64,000 bases of DNA, taken from NCBI GenBank assembly GCA_002011745.1, contig MTOU01000021.1:31696-95695 (forward strand), written 5' to 3'. The notes below the pieces were generated by a model. It did not search any database. It saw nothing but the letters and a program-made list of their open reading frames with translations, and was not told the origin of the DNA. Origin of the DNA: Nitrospirae bacterium JdFR-85. GTDB lineage: Bacteria; Nitrospirota; Thermodesulfovibrionia; Thermodesulfovibrionales; JdFR-85. The translations under genes and the position numbers were made by a program. Positions 29,287 through 39,015 of the stretch are shown here, piece by piece (the first letter of the stretch is position 1; every line of letters begins with the position of its first letter).

Positions 29287-30069
29287 ATGTGGCTGTCTGA
29301 GGCATTCAGGTATATCAGGTGGCAGGATATTCTGGATATACTTATTGTTGCCTTTGTGATATATCGGCTACTTCTGCTTATAAAAGGTACAAGGGCTGTA
29401 CAGATGATCATTGGACTCTTAATTCTGCTTGCTGCCTTCTTTCTCTCTGATTATCTACAACTGCATACCATGTATTGGATTATTCAGAGTTTCTGGGCAC
29501 AGGTGGTCCTTGCCCTTATAATCCTTTTTCAGCCAGAAATAAGAAAGGCCCTTGCGAGAATGGGACAACCTCCCTTTCTGCCCAATCTTGCACCTGCATC
29601 AGAGATGAAGTCTGTAGATGAGATAGTAAGGGCTGCTGTGACCATGGCAAACAGAAAGATAGGGGCCCTTATTGTTTTAGAGAGGGATATCTCCCTGAAT
29701 GAATTGGTAGAGATAGGGACACACCTTGATGCAAGGGTGTCAAAGGAATTGCTGTTAAGCATATTTCATCCCTCTTCACCTATACATGATGGTGCTGTGA
29801 TAATAAGAGGAGACAGGGTGGTTGCTGCAGGATGTTTCCTTCCTATCACATTCAGGGCAGACATAAGCCGATCTCTTGGGACCAGACATAGGGCAGCCCT
29901 TGGTTTAACCGAGGAGTCAGATGCTGTGGTTGTAGTAGTTTCTGAGGAGACAGGAATGATATCTGTTGCAGAGTACGGCAGATTGGAAAGCCCTATGGAT
30001 ATGGGTTCACTTATGGAGTATTTAACAAGGGTCTTCACAGAACGGAAAACAGAGAGGAGACGGAAGTGA
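29287..30069 (+). CDS. cdaA: Diadenylate cyclase CdaA
   Basis: A 260-residue membrane enzyme making c-di-AMP from two ATP. Three N-terminal helices (about 15-85) are followed by the DisA_N/DAC catalytic domain with the DGA motif (IHDGAVIIRGDRV, about 162) and RHR motif (GTRHRAALG, about 200). It is first in the conserved cdaA-cdaR-glmM operon, where GlmM and CdaR modulate the cyclase in Gram-positive models. c-di-AMP usually controls potassium and osmolyte uptake and wall homeostasis; targets are not visible here. Confidence 0.96.
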   Translation: MWLSEAFRYIRWQDILDILIVAFVIYRLLLLIKGTRAVQMIIGLLILLAAFFLSDYLQLHTMYWIIQSFWAQVVLALIILFQPEIRKALARMGQPPFLPNLAPASEMKSVDEIVRAAVTMANRKIGALIVLERDISLNELVEIGTHLDARVSKELLLSIFHPSSPIHDGAVIIRGDRVVAAGCFLPITFRADISRSLGTRHRAALGLTEESDAVVVVVSEETGMISVAEYGRLESPMDMGSLMEYLTRVFTERKTERRRK

Positions 30070-30716
30070 TGGTGAAGTTGAATCAGGTCTTTCTTAATAA
30101 TATAGGACTTAAGCTTCTGTCTCTTGCACTCGCAGTGGTGCTCTGGTATCTGATATCAGCAAAAGGTGTCTCTGAAGTGACTATTGAGGTGCCAATTGAA
30201 TATGTGAATATACCTCAAGGGTATGAGATTGTTTATAAAAATGTGGATAGAGTGAATATTACACTCTTTGGGAGTGAAAGAATTCTCAGATCTCTCAAGA
30301 CAGAGGACCTGAGGGTTACAGTGGATATGAAGGGCAAGACAGAAGGTAGACTGAGGTATAAGATAACCAAAAAGGATATTAAGATCCCTTCTGCAGTCAA
30401 TGTCTCTGAGATAGAGCCTTCACAGGTAGAGGTATTGCTTGACAGAACAGAGACAAAGACAGTCCCTGTAGTGGTTTCTTTATCAGGGCGACTGAAAGAT
30501 AAATATAAAATGGAGATAGAACCGTCAGAGATTGTTATAGCAGGGCCTTCGAGTATCTTAAAGAAGGTTAGATATGTCATTACTGATAGGATAGTTCCAG
30601 AGGATGTGGGAACAAATACAGTGAAGCGGGTCAGGGTCCATTCAGAATTTGAGAGGGTGAGACTACTTACAGATACAGTGGAGATTAGGTTTATAAAAAA
30701 GGAGGCAGAGAAATGA
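30069..30716 (+). CDS. cdaR: CdaA regulatory protein CdaR (YbbR domains)
   Basis: A 215-residue single-pass membrane protein: a short cytosolic start, one helix (about 12-30, IGLKLLSLALAVVLWYLI), and an extracytoplasmic part of two YbbR-like repeats with alternating beta strands (IEVPIEYVNIPQGYEI and VPVVVSLSGRLKD). CdaR binds and modulates CdaA. Track start is GTG at 30066; the ATG at 30069, overlapping the cdaA TGA by one base and 9 bases from GGAG, is preferred. Confidence 0.9.
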   Translation: MVKLNQVFLNNIGLKLLSLALAVVLWYLISAKGVSEVTIEVPIEYVNIPQGYEIVYKNVDRVNITLFGSERILRSLKTEDLRVTVDMKGKTEGRLRYKITKKDIKIPSAVNVSEIEPSQVEVLLDRTETKTVPVVVSLSGRLKDKYKMEIEPSEIVIAGPSSILKKVRYVITDRIVPEDVGTNTVKRVRVHSEFERVRLLTDTVEIRFIKKEAEK

Positions 30717-32071
30717 AACTCTTTGGTACTGATGGTATCAGAGGTATGGTTAATCGTAATCCCATGACTCCAGAGACAGTAGTAAAGATTGGGATGGCAG
30801 CGGCAAAGACACTCAGAAAGATTGGTGGCCGCAATAGAATTCTTATAGGAAAGGATACGAGAATATCGGGATATATGCTTGAGAGCGCGCTTACCTCTGG
30901 AATCTGCTCTATGGGGATGAATGTGGTACTGGTGGGTCCTTTACCTACTCCTGGGGTGGCATATCTCACAAGAACAATGAGAATGGATGCAGGTATTGTC
31001 ATATCTGCTTCACATAATCCCTTCCAGGACAATGGGATAAAGTTTTTCGGACCTGATGGTTTTAAATTGTCTGACAGTATTGAAGAAGAGATAGAAAGAC
31101 TTGTGCTGGCTAAATCTTTCCTGGATGAGCGTCCTGTAGGGGCATCTATTGGCAAGGCTTACAGACTTGAGGATGCCACAGGCCGATACATAGAATTCAT
31201 AAAATCGACAATACCAAAGGGTTTTACACTGGAGGGGCTAAAGGTAGTTGTGGACTGTGCCAATGGTGCAGCATACAAGATAACCCCTACTGTATTGACT
31301 GAACTGGGGGCAGAGGTGATTACCATCAATAATCATCCTGATGGAACGAATATAAACCACTGCTGTGGCTCTACAGATCTACACCACCTCAAAGAGGAGG
31401 TACTACGTCATGGTGCCCATGTAGGAGTGGCCCATGATGGTGATGCTGACAGGTGTATGCTTGTTGATGAGGAGGGGAGAGAGGTGGATGGAGACATGAT
31501 GATGGCAGCATGGGCTAAGGAGATGAAGAAAGAAGGAATCCTGAAACGTAATACAGTTGTGGCAACAGTTATGACAAATCTTGGAGTGGAAAGGTATCTA
31601 CAGAAGAAGAGGATTAGGCTTGTAAGGACTCCTGTTGGAGACAGATATGTAGTAGAGGAGATGATAAAAGGGGGTTATAACCTGGGAGGTGAACAGTCAG
31701 GACATATAATATTCTTTGACTACAACACCACAGGGGATGGACCTGTAACGGCACTACAGATGCTGTACCTTATGAAGAAGAAGGAGAGAACTTTGTCAGA
31801 GCTTGTCTCTGATATATTCCTATATCCCCAAATACTGATAAATATTGAAGTAAAGGATAAAAGTGTTATCGAAGATGCCAGGGTTAAGAAGTCTATAAAG
31901 GCTGCAGAGCAGAAGCTCTCTAAGGAGGGAAGGATTCTCGTGAGACCCTCAGGAACAGAGCAGAAGATAAGGGTTATGGTTGAGGGAGCTGACAGGGAAC
32001 TGATTCAGGAGATAGCAGAAGAGGTGTCAGAGACTATAAAAAATACAGACAACTCCAGAAGTGGTGGTTGA
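30713..32071 (+). CDS. glmM: Phosphoglucosamine mutase
   Basis: A 452-residue alpha-D-phosphohexomutase converting glucosamine-6-phosphate to glucosamine-1-phosphate for peptidoglycan and LPS precursors. Visible are GTDGIRGMVN at the start, the phosphoserine loop ISASHNPFQDNGIKFFG (about 100), the Mg-binding DGDADRCMLVD (about 242), and the phosphate-binding RPSGTEQKIRVMVEG at the C-terminus. It overlaps cdaR by 4 bases. In other bacteria GlmM also inhibits CdaA, linking wall precursor supply to c-di-AMP. Confidence 0.98.
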   Translation: MKLFGTDGIRGMVNRNPMTPETVVKIGMAAAKTLRKIGGRNRILIGKDTRISGYMLESALTSGICSMGMNVVLVGPLPTPGVAYLTRTMRMDAGIVISASHNPFQDNGIKFFGPDGFKLSDSIEEEIERLVLAKSFLDERPVGASIGKAYRLEDATGRYIEFIKSTIPKGFTLEGLKVVVDCANGAAYKITPTVLTELGAEVITINNHPDGTNINHCCGSTDLHHLKEEVLRHGAHVGVAHDGDADRCMLVDEEGREVDGDMMMAAWAKEMKKEGILKRNTVVATVMTNLGVERYLQKKRIRLVRTPVGDRYVVEEMIKGGYNLGGEQSGHIIFFDYNTTGDGPVTALQMLYLMKKKERTLSELVSDIFLYPQILINIEVKDKSVIEDARVKKSIKAAEQKLSKEGRILVRPSGTEQKIRVMVEGADRELIQEIAEEVSETIKNTDNSRSGG

Positions 32072-34370
32072 AGGTGCCTTTGTCCTCTGGATAATTATTA
32101 TAGAAGCTATTGTCCTGAGTTATATTTTTCTCTATTTTCCCAATTTTACATTCATACTCCTTCTTTCTCAATTATGTATCTTCCTCAAAAGATTCGGCAT
32201 AAAGAGGACGGTGCTGCTGTTTCTGGTCTTCTCCACGGTTTTTGTATACTCCCATTCAGTGCATTTAGGGAAAAGCTTTACTCTTATAAGGAGGATGGAT
32301 AATGTAGTCTTTGAGGGTATAATCGATGATCTGCCCATCAAGGGAGTCCATAAGTGGAGGCAGGGTATTTCCCTACGGCACCCCAGGATAGATTCGGATA
32401 CAGAGATTATTCTTGACAGACCTCTTCCACCAGGAACACTGATAAGAGGGATAGGGCTTCTGAAAATGAAGCAGAGGAGATACAATCCAGGTAGTCTACC
32501 ACATAGTCCTAAAGTAATAATCATACCGAGGAGTTTTTCTGCAAGTTCTATCAATAATATAAGATATCTACCACAGATACTCAGATGGAGACTCCTTGAA
32601 CATTTCTACAAGAGTTTTCCTGAGGATGTGGCTGAGGTTTTATCTGCTGTGGTAGTAGGACATAGTCCTCAGAAAGGGCTTTACAGTGCATATTCAAAGG
32701 TGGGAGTCTCCCATCTGTTGAGCATCTCAGGTACCCACTTTGGACTTTTTGCCTTCATGGTGTTTTCATCAGTATTCTGGGTAGCCAGACTGATGCCTCT
32801 TAAATGGCTTATAAGGATTAGCTCTTTTGTCAGCCTGAAAGAAGTGGCAGCAGTGCTGACCCTACCACCTCTGTGTTTTTATCTCATGCTCTCAGGTGGA
32901 AGGATACCTGCTATGAGGGCATTTATAATGACTATGTTGTTTCTTATAGGACTGCTTCTTGGTAGAAAGAGACAGTGGCTCTATGCAGTATTATTTGCAG
33001 CAGTGGTCATTCTACTGACTGACCCCCAGGCTCTATTCAGTCCTTCATTTCAGCTCTCTTTTATGGCAGTGCTTTTTATAGGACTCACGATTACTAAAAC
33101 AGAGCCTCTCGTTGAGAGATTCACAAACAGATTGGTTAAGGTATCTCTGAGGCTGTTCTTTATCACCTCTGGGGTCTTCTTTGGATTAATGCCTCTGATT
33201 ACATACTGGTTTCATCATATCTCCATCTTTACAATACCTTTTAATATGGTAATTACACCTATTGTATGTTTTGTTATCCTTCCTTTTGCGATTTTCTCAA
33301 GCATAGCATTTCTTATCACTGGAGAATTTCCCTTTACAGGTCTTTTAACAAAGATGGTCTCCCTTGTTAACACCACTGTTGTGGCTGCCTCAGAGTCATC
33401 TATGGCATGGATGCCTGTAAAGGGATTTTCTCCCCTGGTGATTGTATTCTTATACCTCTCAGTGCTTATGCTGATTTTAAGAAAGAAGCTTGTTTCTGGG
33501 ATATTTTTTGTTACAGGAGCTTTGCTTATTCTTTCTTCTTATACCTTTGACAGAGCATATTCAGTCATGGTTACCTTTCTGGATGTGGGCCAGGGAGATG
33601 CTGCTGTGGTGGAAGACGGAAGAAATACCATAGTCTTGGATACAGGTCCCACAGGTGTCGAGTTGATCAGCTATCTTAGATATCGAGGTATAAAACAGGT
33701 TGATGCACTGCTTTTAAGTCACGCAGGTACGGACCATTCAGGAGGTCTATGGAGAGTACTTAGAGAGTTTGAAGTGAGGGAGTTATGGGACAATGGTTTT
33801 ATTACCTATAAACCATCCCTTCCTGATAGAGTAAGAAAGAGGAGACTGAAGGCAGGTACGATGTTACAAAAGGATGATATGAGTCTACTTGTATTACATC
33901 CTCCAGAGGGATACTATATCTTAAGGGGTGACGAGAAGAACAACAACTCTCTTGTGGTAAAGGTTGAGAAGACTACTCTGTCAGTGCTTTTTACTGGTGA
34001 CATTGAAGGGGATGCAGAGGAGTCTCTACTCAGACTGGGAAGATATCTAAGGAGCAGGGTGCTGAAGATACCCCATCATGGAAGCAGCACCTCCTCTACA
34101 GAGAGGTTCCTAAGAGCAGTATCTCCAGAGATGGTGGTCGTAAGTGTAGGCTCTGATAACCCCTATGGTCATCCCCATAGGGATGTACTTGAAAGGCTTA
34201 AGGGGTATAAGCTCTTAAGAACAGACATTGATGGGGCCGTTAGGATAATGATAAAGAGGGATGGTAGCACTTTGGTTAGGAGATACAGGGAGTCTGTTTT
34301 AAAGAGAGTTTCCTCTGGTGATCTTAGAGGAGAACTCAAGAACCTGTATAGACTCATCTCTGTATGGTGA
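32061..34370 (+). CDS. comEC: ComEC/Rec2 competence channel protein
   Basis: A 769-residue polytopic protein for moving single-stranded DNA across the inner membrane during natural transformation. An N-terminal OB-like (DUF4131) part is followed by the Competence domain with about eight helices (HLLSISGTHFGLF near residue 220), then a C-terminal metallo-beta-lactamase-like domain (FLDVGQGDAAVVEDG, IPHHGS). In that domain the metal-loop reads SHAGTDHSGG, with Gly where many homologues have His or Asp, so nuclease activity is uncertain. It starts at a GTG overlapping glmM by 11 bases. No other com genes are seen nearby. Confidence 0.93.
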   Translation: MVVEGAFVLWIIIIEAIVLSYIFLYFPNFTFILLLSQLCIFLKRFGIKRTVLLFLVFSTVFVYSHSVHLGKSFTLIRRMDNVVFEGIIDDLPIKGVHKWRQGISLRHPRIDSDTEIILDRPLPPGTLIRGIGLLKMKQRRYNPGSLPHSPKVIIIPRSFSASSINNIRYLPQILRWRLLEHFYKSFPEDVAEVLSAVVVGHSPQKGLYSAYSKVGVSHLLSISGTHFGLFAFMVFSSVFWVARLMPLKWLIRISSFVSLKEVAAVLTLPPLCFYLMLSGGRIPAMRAFIMTMLFLIGLLLGRKRQWLYAVLFAAVVILLTDPQALFSPSFQLSFMAVLFIGLTITKTEPLVERFTNRLVKVSLRLFFITSGVFFGLMPLITYWFHHISIFTIPFNMVITPIVCFVILPFAIFSSIAFLITGEFPFTGLLTKMVSLVNTTVVAASESSMAWMPVKGFSPLVIVFLYLSVLMLILRKKLVSGIFFVTGALLILSSYTFDRAYSVMVTFLDVGQGDAAVVEDGRNTIVLDTGPTGVELISYLRYRGIKQVDALLLSHAGTDHSGGLWRVLREFEVRELWDNGFITYKPSLPDRVRKRRLKAGTMLQKDDMSLLVLHPPEGYYILRGDEKNNNSLVVKVEKTTLSVLFTGDIEGDAEESLLRLGRYLRSRVLKIPHHGSSTSSTERFLRAVSPEMVVVSVGSDNPYGHPHRDVLERLKGYKLLRTDIDGAVRIMIKRDGSTLVRRYRESVLKRVSSGDLRGELKNLYRLISVW

Positions 34371-34377
34371 TATAATT

Positions 34378-35118
34378 TTAAATCTCAATTACAGAACCCT
34401 TCTCAAGCACAACATATTTTGTATAAAGACATGAGAGAAGTTCTTTCTTTATGGCTTCAGTGAACTGGGGCTTCATATGGGTGATATAAAGTATCTCTGG
34501 AGTTATTTTGTACCTTTCAAGCATCTCAATTAGAAGGGTGGGACATAGATGTCCTGTGCTGAGGGCGATATCCTTCATCTTATCTGGATAACTCACCTCA
34601 ACAACAATCTTCTTCACATCTTTTTCTTTCACCTCTCTCCAGAAATTCTCTGTTGGGCCTGTATCGGCAGTAAAGGCAATATACCTGTTCTCTGGAGTTC
34701 TTATTATATATCCAAAGGTCTCTACAGAGTGCTCCATCAGTACAGGATAGACCCAGAGCGAGGCTATACTTTCTGGCTCAGCAGGTCTAAGTTCTATCAA
34801 TCTGAGAATAGGTGATGACTTAGAAGGTATACAGGTGAAATCAGGCCAGATGCTGTTGTTGAATATATGTTCTTTCAGAGCCCTAAGAGTGGAGCAATGT
34901 CCATAAACAGCGAGGGGTTTTAGGTAGTTACTATTCAGTCTGTTGCCAACCAGAAGAGGAAGGTCTCGGATATGGTCTACATGAGGATGTGTGAGAATTA
35001 TATGATCAACCTTTTTCTGTTCCTCTAAGCTGAGATAATCAACAACTGATCCTGCATCAAGAAGCATCCCTGAGTCGAAAAGGAAAGTAGTAAAATGACC
35101 AACTACCTTGATAGTCAC
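34378..35118 (-). CDS. Metallo-beta-lactamase-fold protein, putative class II cyclic-nucleotide phosphodiesterase
   Basis: A 246-residue metallo-beta-lactamase-fold hydrolase with the metal motif THPHVDHIRDLPLL (about 43-56) and later ligands in YGHCST, FTADTGP and ITHMKP. The motif position and its following hydrophobic residues resemble class II cyclic-nucleotide phosphodiesterases (HxHLDH...G), which hydrolyse cAMP. It is the last gene of a minus-strand series that begins with a class III cyclase and a cNMP-binding protein, 8 bases after the latter. That context strongly favours a cAMP-degrading role, but the specificity is inferred. Confidence 0.75.
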   Translation of the reverse strand: MTIKVVGHFTTFLFDSGMLLDAGSVVDYLSLEEQKKVDHIILTHPHVDHIRDLPLLVGNRLNSNYLKPLAVYGHCSTLRALKEHIFNNSIWPDFTCIPSKSSPILRLIELRPAEPESIASLWVYPVLMEHSVETFGYIIRTPENRYIAFTADTGPTENFWREVKEKDVKKIVVEVSYPDKMKDIALSTGHLCPTLLIEMLERYKITPEILYITHMKPQFTEAIKKELLSCLYTKYVVLEKGSVIEI

Positions 35119-35126
35119 TTCTGAGT

Positions 35127-35897
35127 CTACTTTCTTGATTTATATAAATCGTATAGATACTTGAGTATTATAGGCTCTTGGCGGATCATCTTCTCAAGAA
35201 GCTCTTGTGTAAGCACCAAGAGAGAGACCTCTGTAAGACTTATAACAGATGCAGTTCTGGGGCTAAGGGTTAGAAAGGCTATCTCACCAAATATGTCTCC
35301 CTCCAGCAGAACAGCCAGTCTGATCTCTTCGTCCTTTACATAGGTCTTCACCTCTACAGAACCTTTCATAATTATATAGACAGTTCTGTCTGTGTCTCCC
35401 TCTCTTATAATCCTGTGTTGAGGGGGGAAGGTGAGTGCCTTTGCCCTTTGCAGCAGCATAATTACACCCTCTTTTCTGAATGGTTCAGGTAGCAGTTCTG
35501 ACCTTAGAAAGGTCTCCTTTAGCTCCTCTACAGTCTGATGCTTCCCTAAGGGTGCGGTCTGCTGAGGAGTAACTTTCTCTGTTTTAAGTTCAACAAGTAG
35601 ATCTGTGATCTCCCTCTGAACCTCTAAATCATGGGGCTTAATAGAGAGGATCTTCTTCAGTGTGAGTATCGCCTTTTCATAAATTCCTTCTTTCTTGTAT
35701 AGCTCTGTTGCCTTTCTGTAGGCAGCCACTGCTGCATCCCAGTTGCGCTTGTTCTGGAAGAAGTCTCCGAGTTTCAGGAAATGAGTAGGATCATTCGGTT
35801 CTTCCCTCACAAGGGAATCAACCATCTGGATTGCATGGTCCCAATCTTCTCTGCTAAGGGAATCGAAAAGAACTCTCCAGTCCTTCTCTGTAGCCAT
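35127..35897 (-). CDS. TPR and cyclic-nucleotide-binding-domain effector protein
   Basis: A 256-residue soluble protein. Residues about 1-110 contain two to three TPR-like helical repeats (WDAAVAAYRKATELYKK). Residues about 135-250 form a cNMP-binding domain with the phosphate cassette GDIFGEIAFLTLSPRTASV, where the Arg and Glu that bind cAMP phosphate and ribose are present. No DNA-binding domain or kinase is attached, so it is not a CRP. It likely acts by protein contact on binding cAMP made by the adjacent cyclase. 31 bases separate it from the cyclase gene. Confidence 0.88.
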   Translation of the reverse strand: MATEKDWRVLFDSLSREDWDHAIQMVDSLVREEPNDPTHFLKLGDFFQNKRNWDAAVAAYRKATELYKKEGIYEKAILTLKKILSIKPHDLEVQREITDLLVELKTEKVTPQQTAPLGKHQTVEELKETFLRSELLPEPFRKEGVIMLLQRAKALTFPPQHRIIREGDTDRTVYIIMKGSVEVKTYVKDEEIRLAVLLEGDIFGEIAFLTLSPRTASVISLTEVSLLVLTQELLEKMIRQEPIILKYLYDLYKSRK

Positions 35898-35928
35898 AAT
35901 TGATGATAAAGATAGCCCTTATAAAATG

Positions 35929-37839
35929 TCAACTATTGCCTTTATTTACTGCTATACTGTAGAGTTTTACAGGTGTCTCTCTGCCTCTGACTTTTACAGT
36001 GCCCACTGTCTTTATCTCCACCACAGCGTCCATCTTCATGATAAATTCCTTGGAGAGACAGTTGTATGTAAACTCTGATATGAGGATGTCTGTATTGTAC
36101 TGTCTTGTAAGGGACTCAAGCCGGGCTCCCAGGTTTACATGGTCTCCAATAACAGTATAGTCCATTTTCTTGTCTTCTGAACCAATGTTTCCTACAATAA
36201 CCTCTCCCGTGTTGATTCCTATGCCGGCATCTATTTCTGGTCTTCCCCGGGCTCTGCATCTCTGTTGAAGAAGTCTGAGTCTTTTTATCATCTCTATGGC
36301 ACACTGTACTGCCATCTCTGCATGTCTGGGTTGTTTTACAGGTGCACCCCAGAAGGCCATGATTTCATCTCCTACAAATTTATCAAGGGTTCCATCGTGG
36401 GCGAATATAACATCGGTCATCTCCTTAAAGTATTCATTCAGGATTGAAACTACCTCCTCAGGGGATAGCTTTTCTGCTAAAGAAGTGAATCCTTTTATAT
36501 CAGCAAACAACACTGTTACCTTCTCCTTTACACCACCAAGTCTCACCATCTCAGGAGACTCAATCAGCCTTTTTACTATCTTTGGGGAGACATAACAGGA
36601 GAAGATACGTTTTATCTGCCTCTGACGTCTTTCTTCTAAGAGATATCTGTAGGTTACAGCTATTCCTCCCTCTAACAGCACCACAGCCATAGGATAAAAG
36701 AGGTTAAGCCTCCACATAAATCCTTCGAATATTATGAGATTGAAAAAGAGAACTGCTACAGCCAGTCCACAGAACCAGAGGATTGTTCTAACTGCTCTTG
36801 AGGGTCTGATAAAGATGCCCAAGGCTCCAGAGACTGCTATAAGGAGTATGTTTATAAAGCTTGGGGCATCTTTTAAGATTCTTCCTGTAAGGATATTTGA
36901 TACTACAGTGGCGTTCTTCTCAGTTCCTGGTGTATTTGCAGAAAAAGGGGTTATCACAAGGTCATACACTGTCAGGGCTGTTACACCCAGTAGTACCACC
37001 CGATCTCTCAGTTCCTCTTTAGATATTTCTCCCTCAAGCACCCTGTAGGCAGGGATATAACAAAAACTTCCCTCTTTGCCAAGATAGTTTATCAGCATTC
37101 TGCCAAAGGTGTCTGTAGGAATAAATCGATGACCTATCTCAACCCCCATTCCGCCAATTACCTTCAGGGCATCTACAGATACACCCATTGCTACCCTTGC
37201 TACCTGTAGGGCAAAGGAGGGCACCAGTTCTCCATTATATTGAAGGTACAGATACTCCCATCTCCTCTTACCATCTCTGTCAGGCATGCTATAGACATGT
37301 CCAAAGACTGTAGCAGTGGCTATCTCCTCAGGGGGCAGAAGACACCTATATGCTTCAGGTACCCTAAGAAGACTGTAATTTTCTATCCTCTGCACAGTAC
37401 TTCTGTAGAGGTGCTGAGGTATTATGCCTCTGTATTTCTTATTCTCCTCTATCTCAAATCCGAGGGCAAGTACTACACGGTTTCTGTATCTGGAAAGTAC
37501 TTCTGCAAGACGCTGGTCTGCCACATCGCTTTCAGGTTCTACATAAAGGATGTCAATACCGAGTACTCTGGGCTCTGCAGAGAGGATATCTTCTATGAGT
37601 CTGGCCTGAAGTGCTCGGGACCATGGCCATCTGCCGTATCTCCTAAGAGACTCTTCATCAATAGCCACAATAACTATCTCATCAGACACAGAAGGAGTAT
37701 GTATTAGGTTTCTTAATTTAAACCTGAAGTCCGTAAGAAGACCCTCTATATGTTCATTTATGACTGAAGGAGAAAGGAGAAACAGGGATACCATAAGAAG
37801 GATTATGGATATATGGATTAATGTCTCTTTTGTCTTCAT
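35929..37839 (-). CDS. CHASE2-domain class III adenylate/guanylate cyclase
   Basis: A 636-residue membrane receptor cyclase. An N-terminal helix is followed by an extracytoplasmic CHASE2 sensor (about 30-310; VAIDEESLRRYGRWPWSR, VGIDILYVEPE-type motifs), then about three helices (about 315-400) and a class III cyclase domain (about 425-620). The metal Asp residues are in FADIKGF and GDEIMAFWGAP; DKFVGD has the Lys and YTVIGDHVN the Asp expected for adenine recognition, so cAMP is the likely product. The transition-state Asn/Arg pair is VNLGARLE. Downstream genes encode a cNMP effector and a putative phosphodiesterase. Confidence 0.92.
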   Translation of the reverse strand: MKTKETLIHISIILLMVSLFLLSPSVINEHIEGLLTDFRFKLRNLIHTPSVSDEIVIVAIDEESLRRYGRWPWSRALQARLIEDILSAEPRVLGIDILYVEPESDVADQRLAEVLSRYRNRVVLALGFEIEENKKYRGIIPQHLYRSTVQRIENYSLLRVPEAYRCLLPPEEIATATVFGHVYSMPDRDGKRRWEYLYLQYNGELVPSFALQVARVAMGVSVDALKVIGGMGVEIGHRFIPTDTFGRMLINYLGKEGSFCYIPAYRVLEGEISKEELRDRVVLLGVTALTVYDLVITPFSANTPGTEKNATVVSNILTGRILKDAPSFINILLIAVSGALGIFIRPSRAVRTILWFCGLAVAVLFFNLIIFEGFMWRLNLFYPMAVVLLEGGIAVTYRYLLEERRQRQIKRIFSCYVSPKIVKRLIESPEMVRLGGVKEKVTVLFADIKGFTSLAEKLSPEEVVSILNEYFKEMTDVIFAHDGTLDKFVGDEIMAFWGAPVKQPRHAEMAVQCAIEMIKRLRLLQQRCRARGRPEIDAGIGINTGEVIVGNIGSEDKKMDYTVIGDHVNLGARLESLTRQYNTDILISEFTYNCLSKEFIMKMDAVVEIKTVGTVKVRGRETPVKLYSIAVNKGNS

Positions 37840-38243
37840 CAGATAATAGACATTGGAGTGGGTTCGACCCTCTGCATCTGGATAATCAAGGTGACCTCAT
37901 TCTCAAACAGATCAGCAAGGGTGTCACCTTTAAAGATGATATATCCCTCCTGGTCAATAGCCAATGCAATGAAGTGTCTCCCTTTGCCCTTTGGTACCAT
38001 AATGAATGTCTGAAAGTCTCTGCTCCAGTCTATTATCTCAAATTCTTCCTCTATGGTAGGCATATCAGGGGCCTCAACTACTATTTTTATTAGTGATACT
38101 GCTCGGGGTATCTCTGTGATGGAGACACTGTCTGTCTCTTGGGTGCCAAAGCTTATATACACTGTTGAGTAGGGATACTCCTCTATAGTACCTCCACAGG
38201 AGGCGAGGAGAATTATAACAACTGTAAATATTAGAAGTCTCAT
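37839..38243 (-). CDS. Small lipoprotein of unknown function
   Basis: A 134-residue protein with a lipoprotein signal peptide (lipobox LLASC, acylated Cys about residue 16). The mature region has alternating strands and resembles an immunoglobulin-like or carboxypeptidase-regulatory-like fold (TVYISFGTQETDSVSITEI). No catalytic motif is recognised. Its stop overlaps the cyclase ATG by one base and it follows the FecR gene by 4 bases. Because it is embedded between a FecR-domain protein and a CHASE2 cyclase, it may help signal to the periplasmic sensor. Confidence 0.72.
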   Translation of the reverse strand: MRLLIFTVVIILLASCGGTIEEYPYSTVYISFGTQETDSVSITEIPRAVSLIKIVVEAPDMPTIEEEFEIIDWSRDFQTFIMVPKGKGRHFIALAIDQEGYIIFKGDTLADLFENEVTLIIQMQRVEPTPMSII

Positions 38244-38247
38244 TCCT

Positions 38248-39015
38248 TCACCTTGGAAAGAGTATTTTTATTCCCACCCTTGTTAATTCAACAGGTGGTC
38301 TCTGCCAGAGGTGTCTTTTGAGTCTCTTTGAGATATGGCGAGGCCTAAGAGGTTTAAGCAGTTTAGGAGGCTTCTTCCTTATAGAAACCTTGCCTACAAC
38401 AGCTGTTCCTTTAATAATGGGCCTAAGTTTAGAGGTTATGATTCCTCTTATCAGGCGGGGAGGGTTAGGTCCTTTTATTATTGAAGACTCTCCCTTCTGT
38501 ATAACAACAATAGGCCCTCCTTTGATGTTTCTCAATTCTACCTCTCCCTCTATCACATGTACAAATGTGGTCAATGCCTCTTCAGAACCTTCTATCCATA
38601 TGATGAACCTTGTACCCCTGACTGATGCTAATGCAGTTGGGGTATGAATCTCTAACTCAGAGTTTCCGACAAAAACTCTTAATGCGCCTCTTAGTAGTTT
38701 ATATATAGCCTTTGAGCGTCCCTTTTCAGAATTGTATAGATACTCTTTCACCACGAGCCTGCTCATCTCAGACAAGTTCAGGACACTGTCATCTATAAAG
38801 TAGAGCTTTGCCCCTGAGTCTTTGCCTGTCTCTACAGTATCCTCCATAAAAAGAGGAGCCTGAGGAGTGGCCTCTTTTTTCTCTGCTTCTCTCAGGATAT
38901 ATACCTCTTTTCTTACACTGAGTACTTTGCCCGCCCTTGTGAGTGCATGGATATTCTCTGGTAGGGTAGCTCCCACCGTTAGACAGACAAGTAAGGCTAA
39001 TATAGCCTTTCTCAC
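38248..39015 (-). CDS. FecR-domain periplasmic protein
   Basis: A 255-residue exported protein with a signal peptide (about 1-25) and a FecR domain (about 30-180): VRKEVYILREAEKKEATP, DSVLNLSEMSRLVVKEY and the IHTPTALASVRGTRFII segment are typical. Unlike FecR of siderophore systems it has no N-terminal cytosolic anti-sigma part. FecR-type proteins of this kind are commonly found beside CHASE2 cyclases (family knowledge). The C-terminal 60 residues are basic and low complexity (KPPKLLKPLRPRHIS). It overlaps the TPR/barrel gene by 4 bases. Confidence 0.85.
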   Translation of the reverse strand: MRKAILALLVCLTVGATLPENIHALTRAGKVLSVRKEVYILREAEKKEATPQAPLFMEDTVETGKDSGAKLYFIDDSVLNLSEMSRLVVKEYLYNSEKGRSKAIYKLLRGALRVFVGNSELEIHTPTALASVRGTRFIIWIEGSEEALTTFVHVIEGEVELRNIKGGPIVVIQKGESSIIKGPNPPRLIRGIITSKLRPIIKGTAVVGKVSIRKKPPKLLKPLRPRHISKRLKRHLWQRPPVELTRVGIKILFPR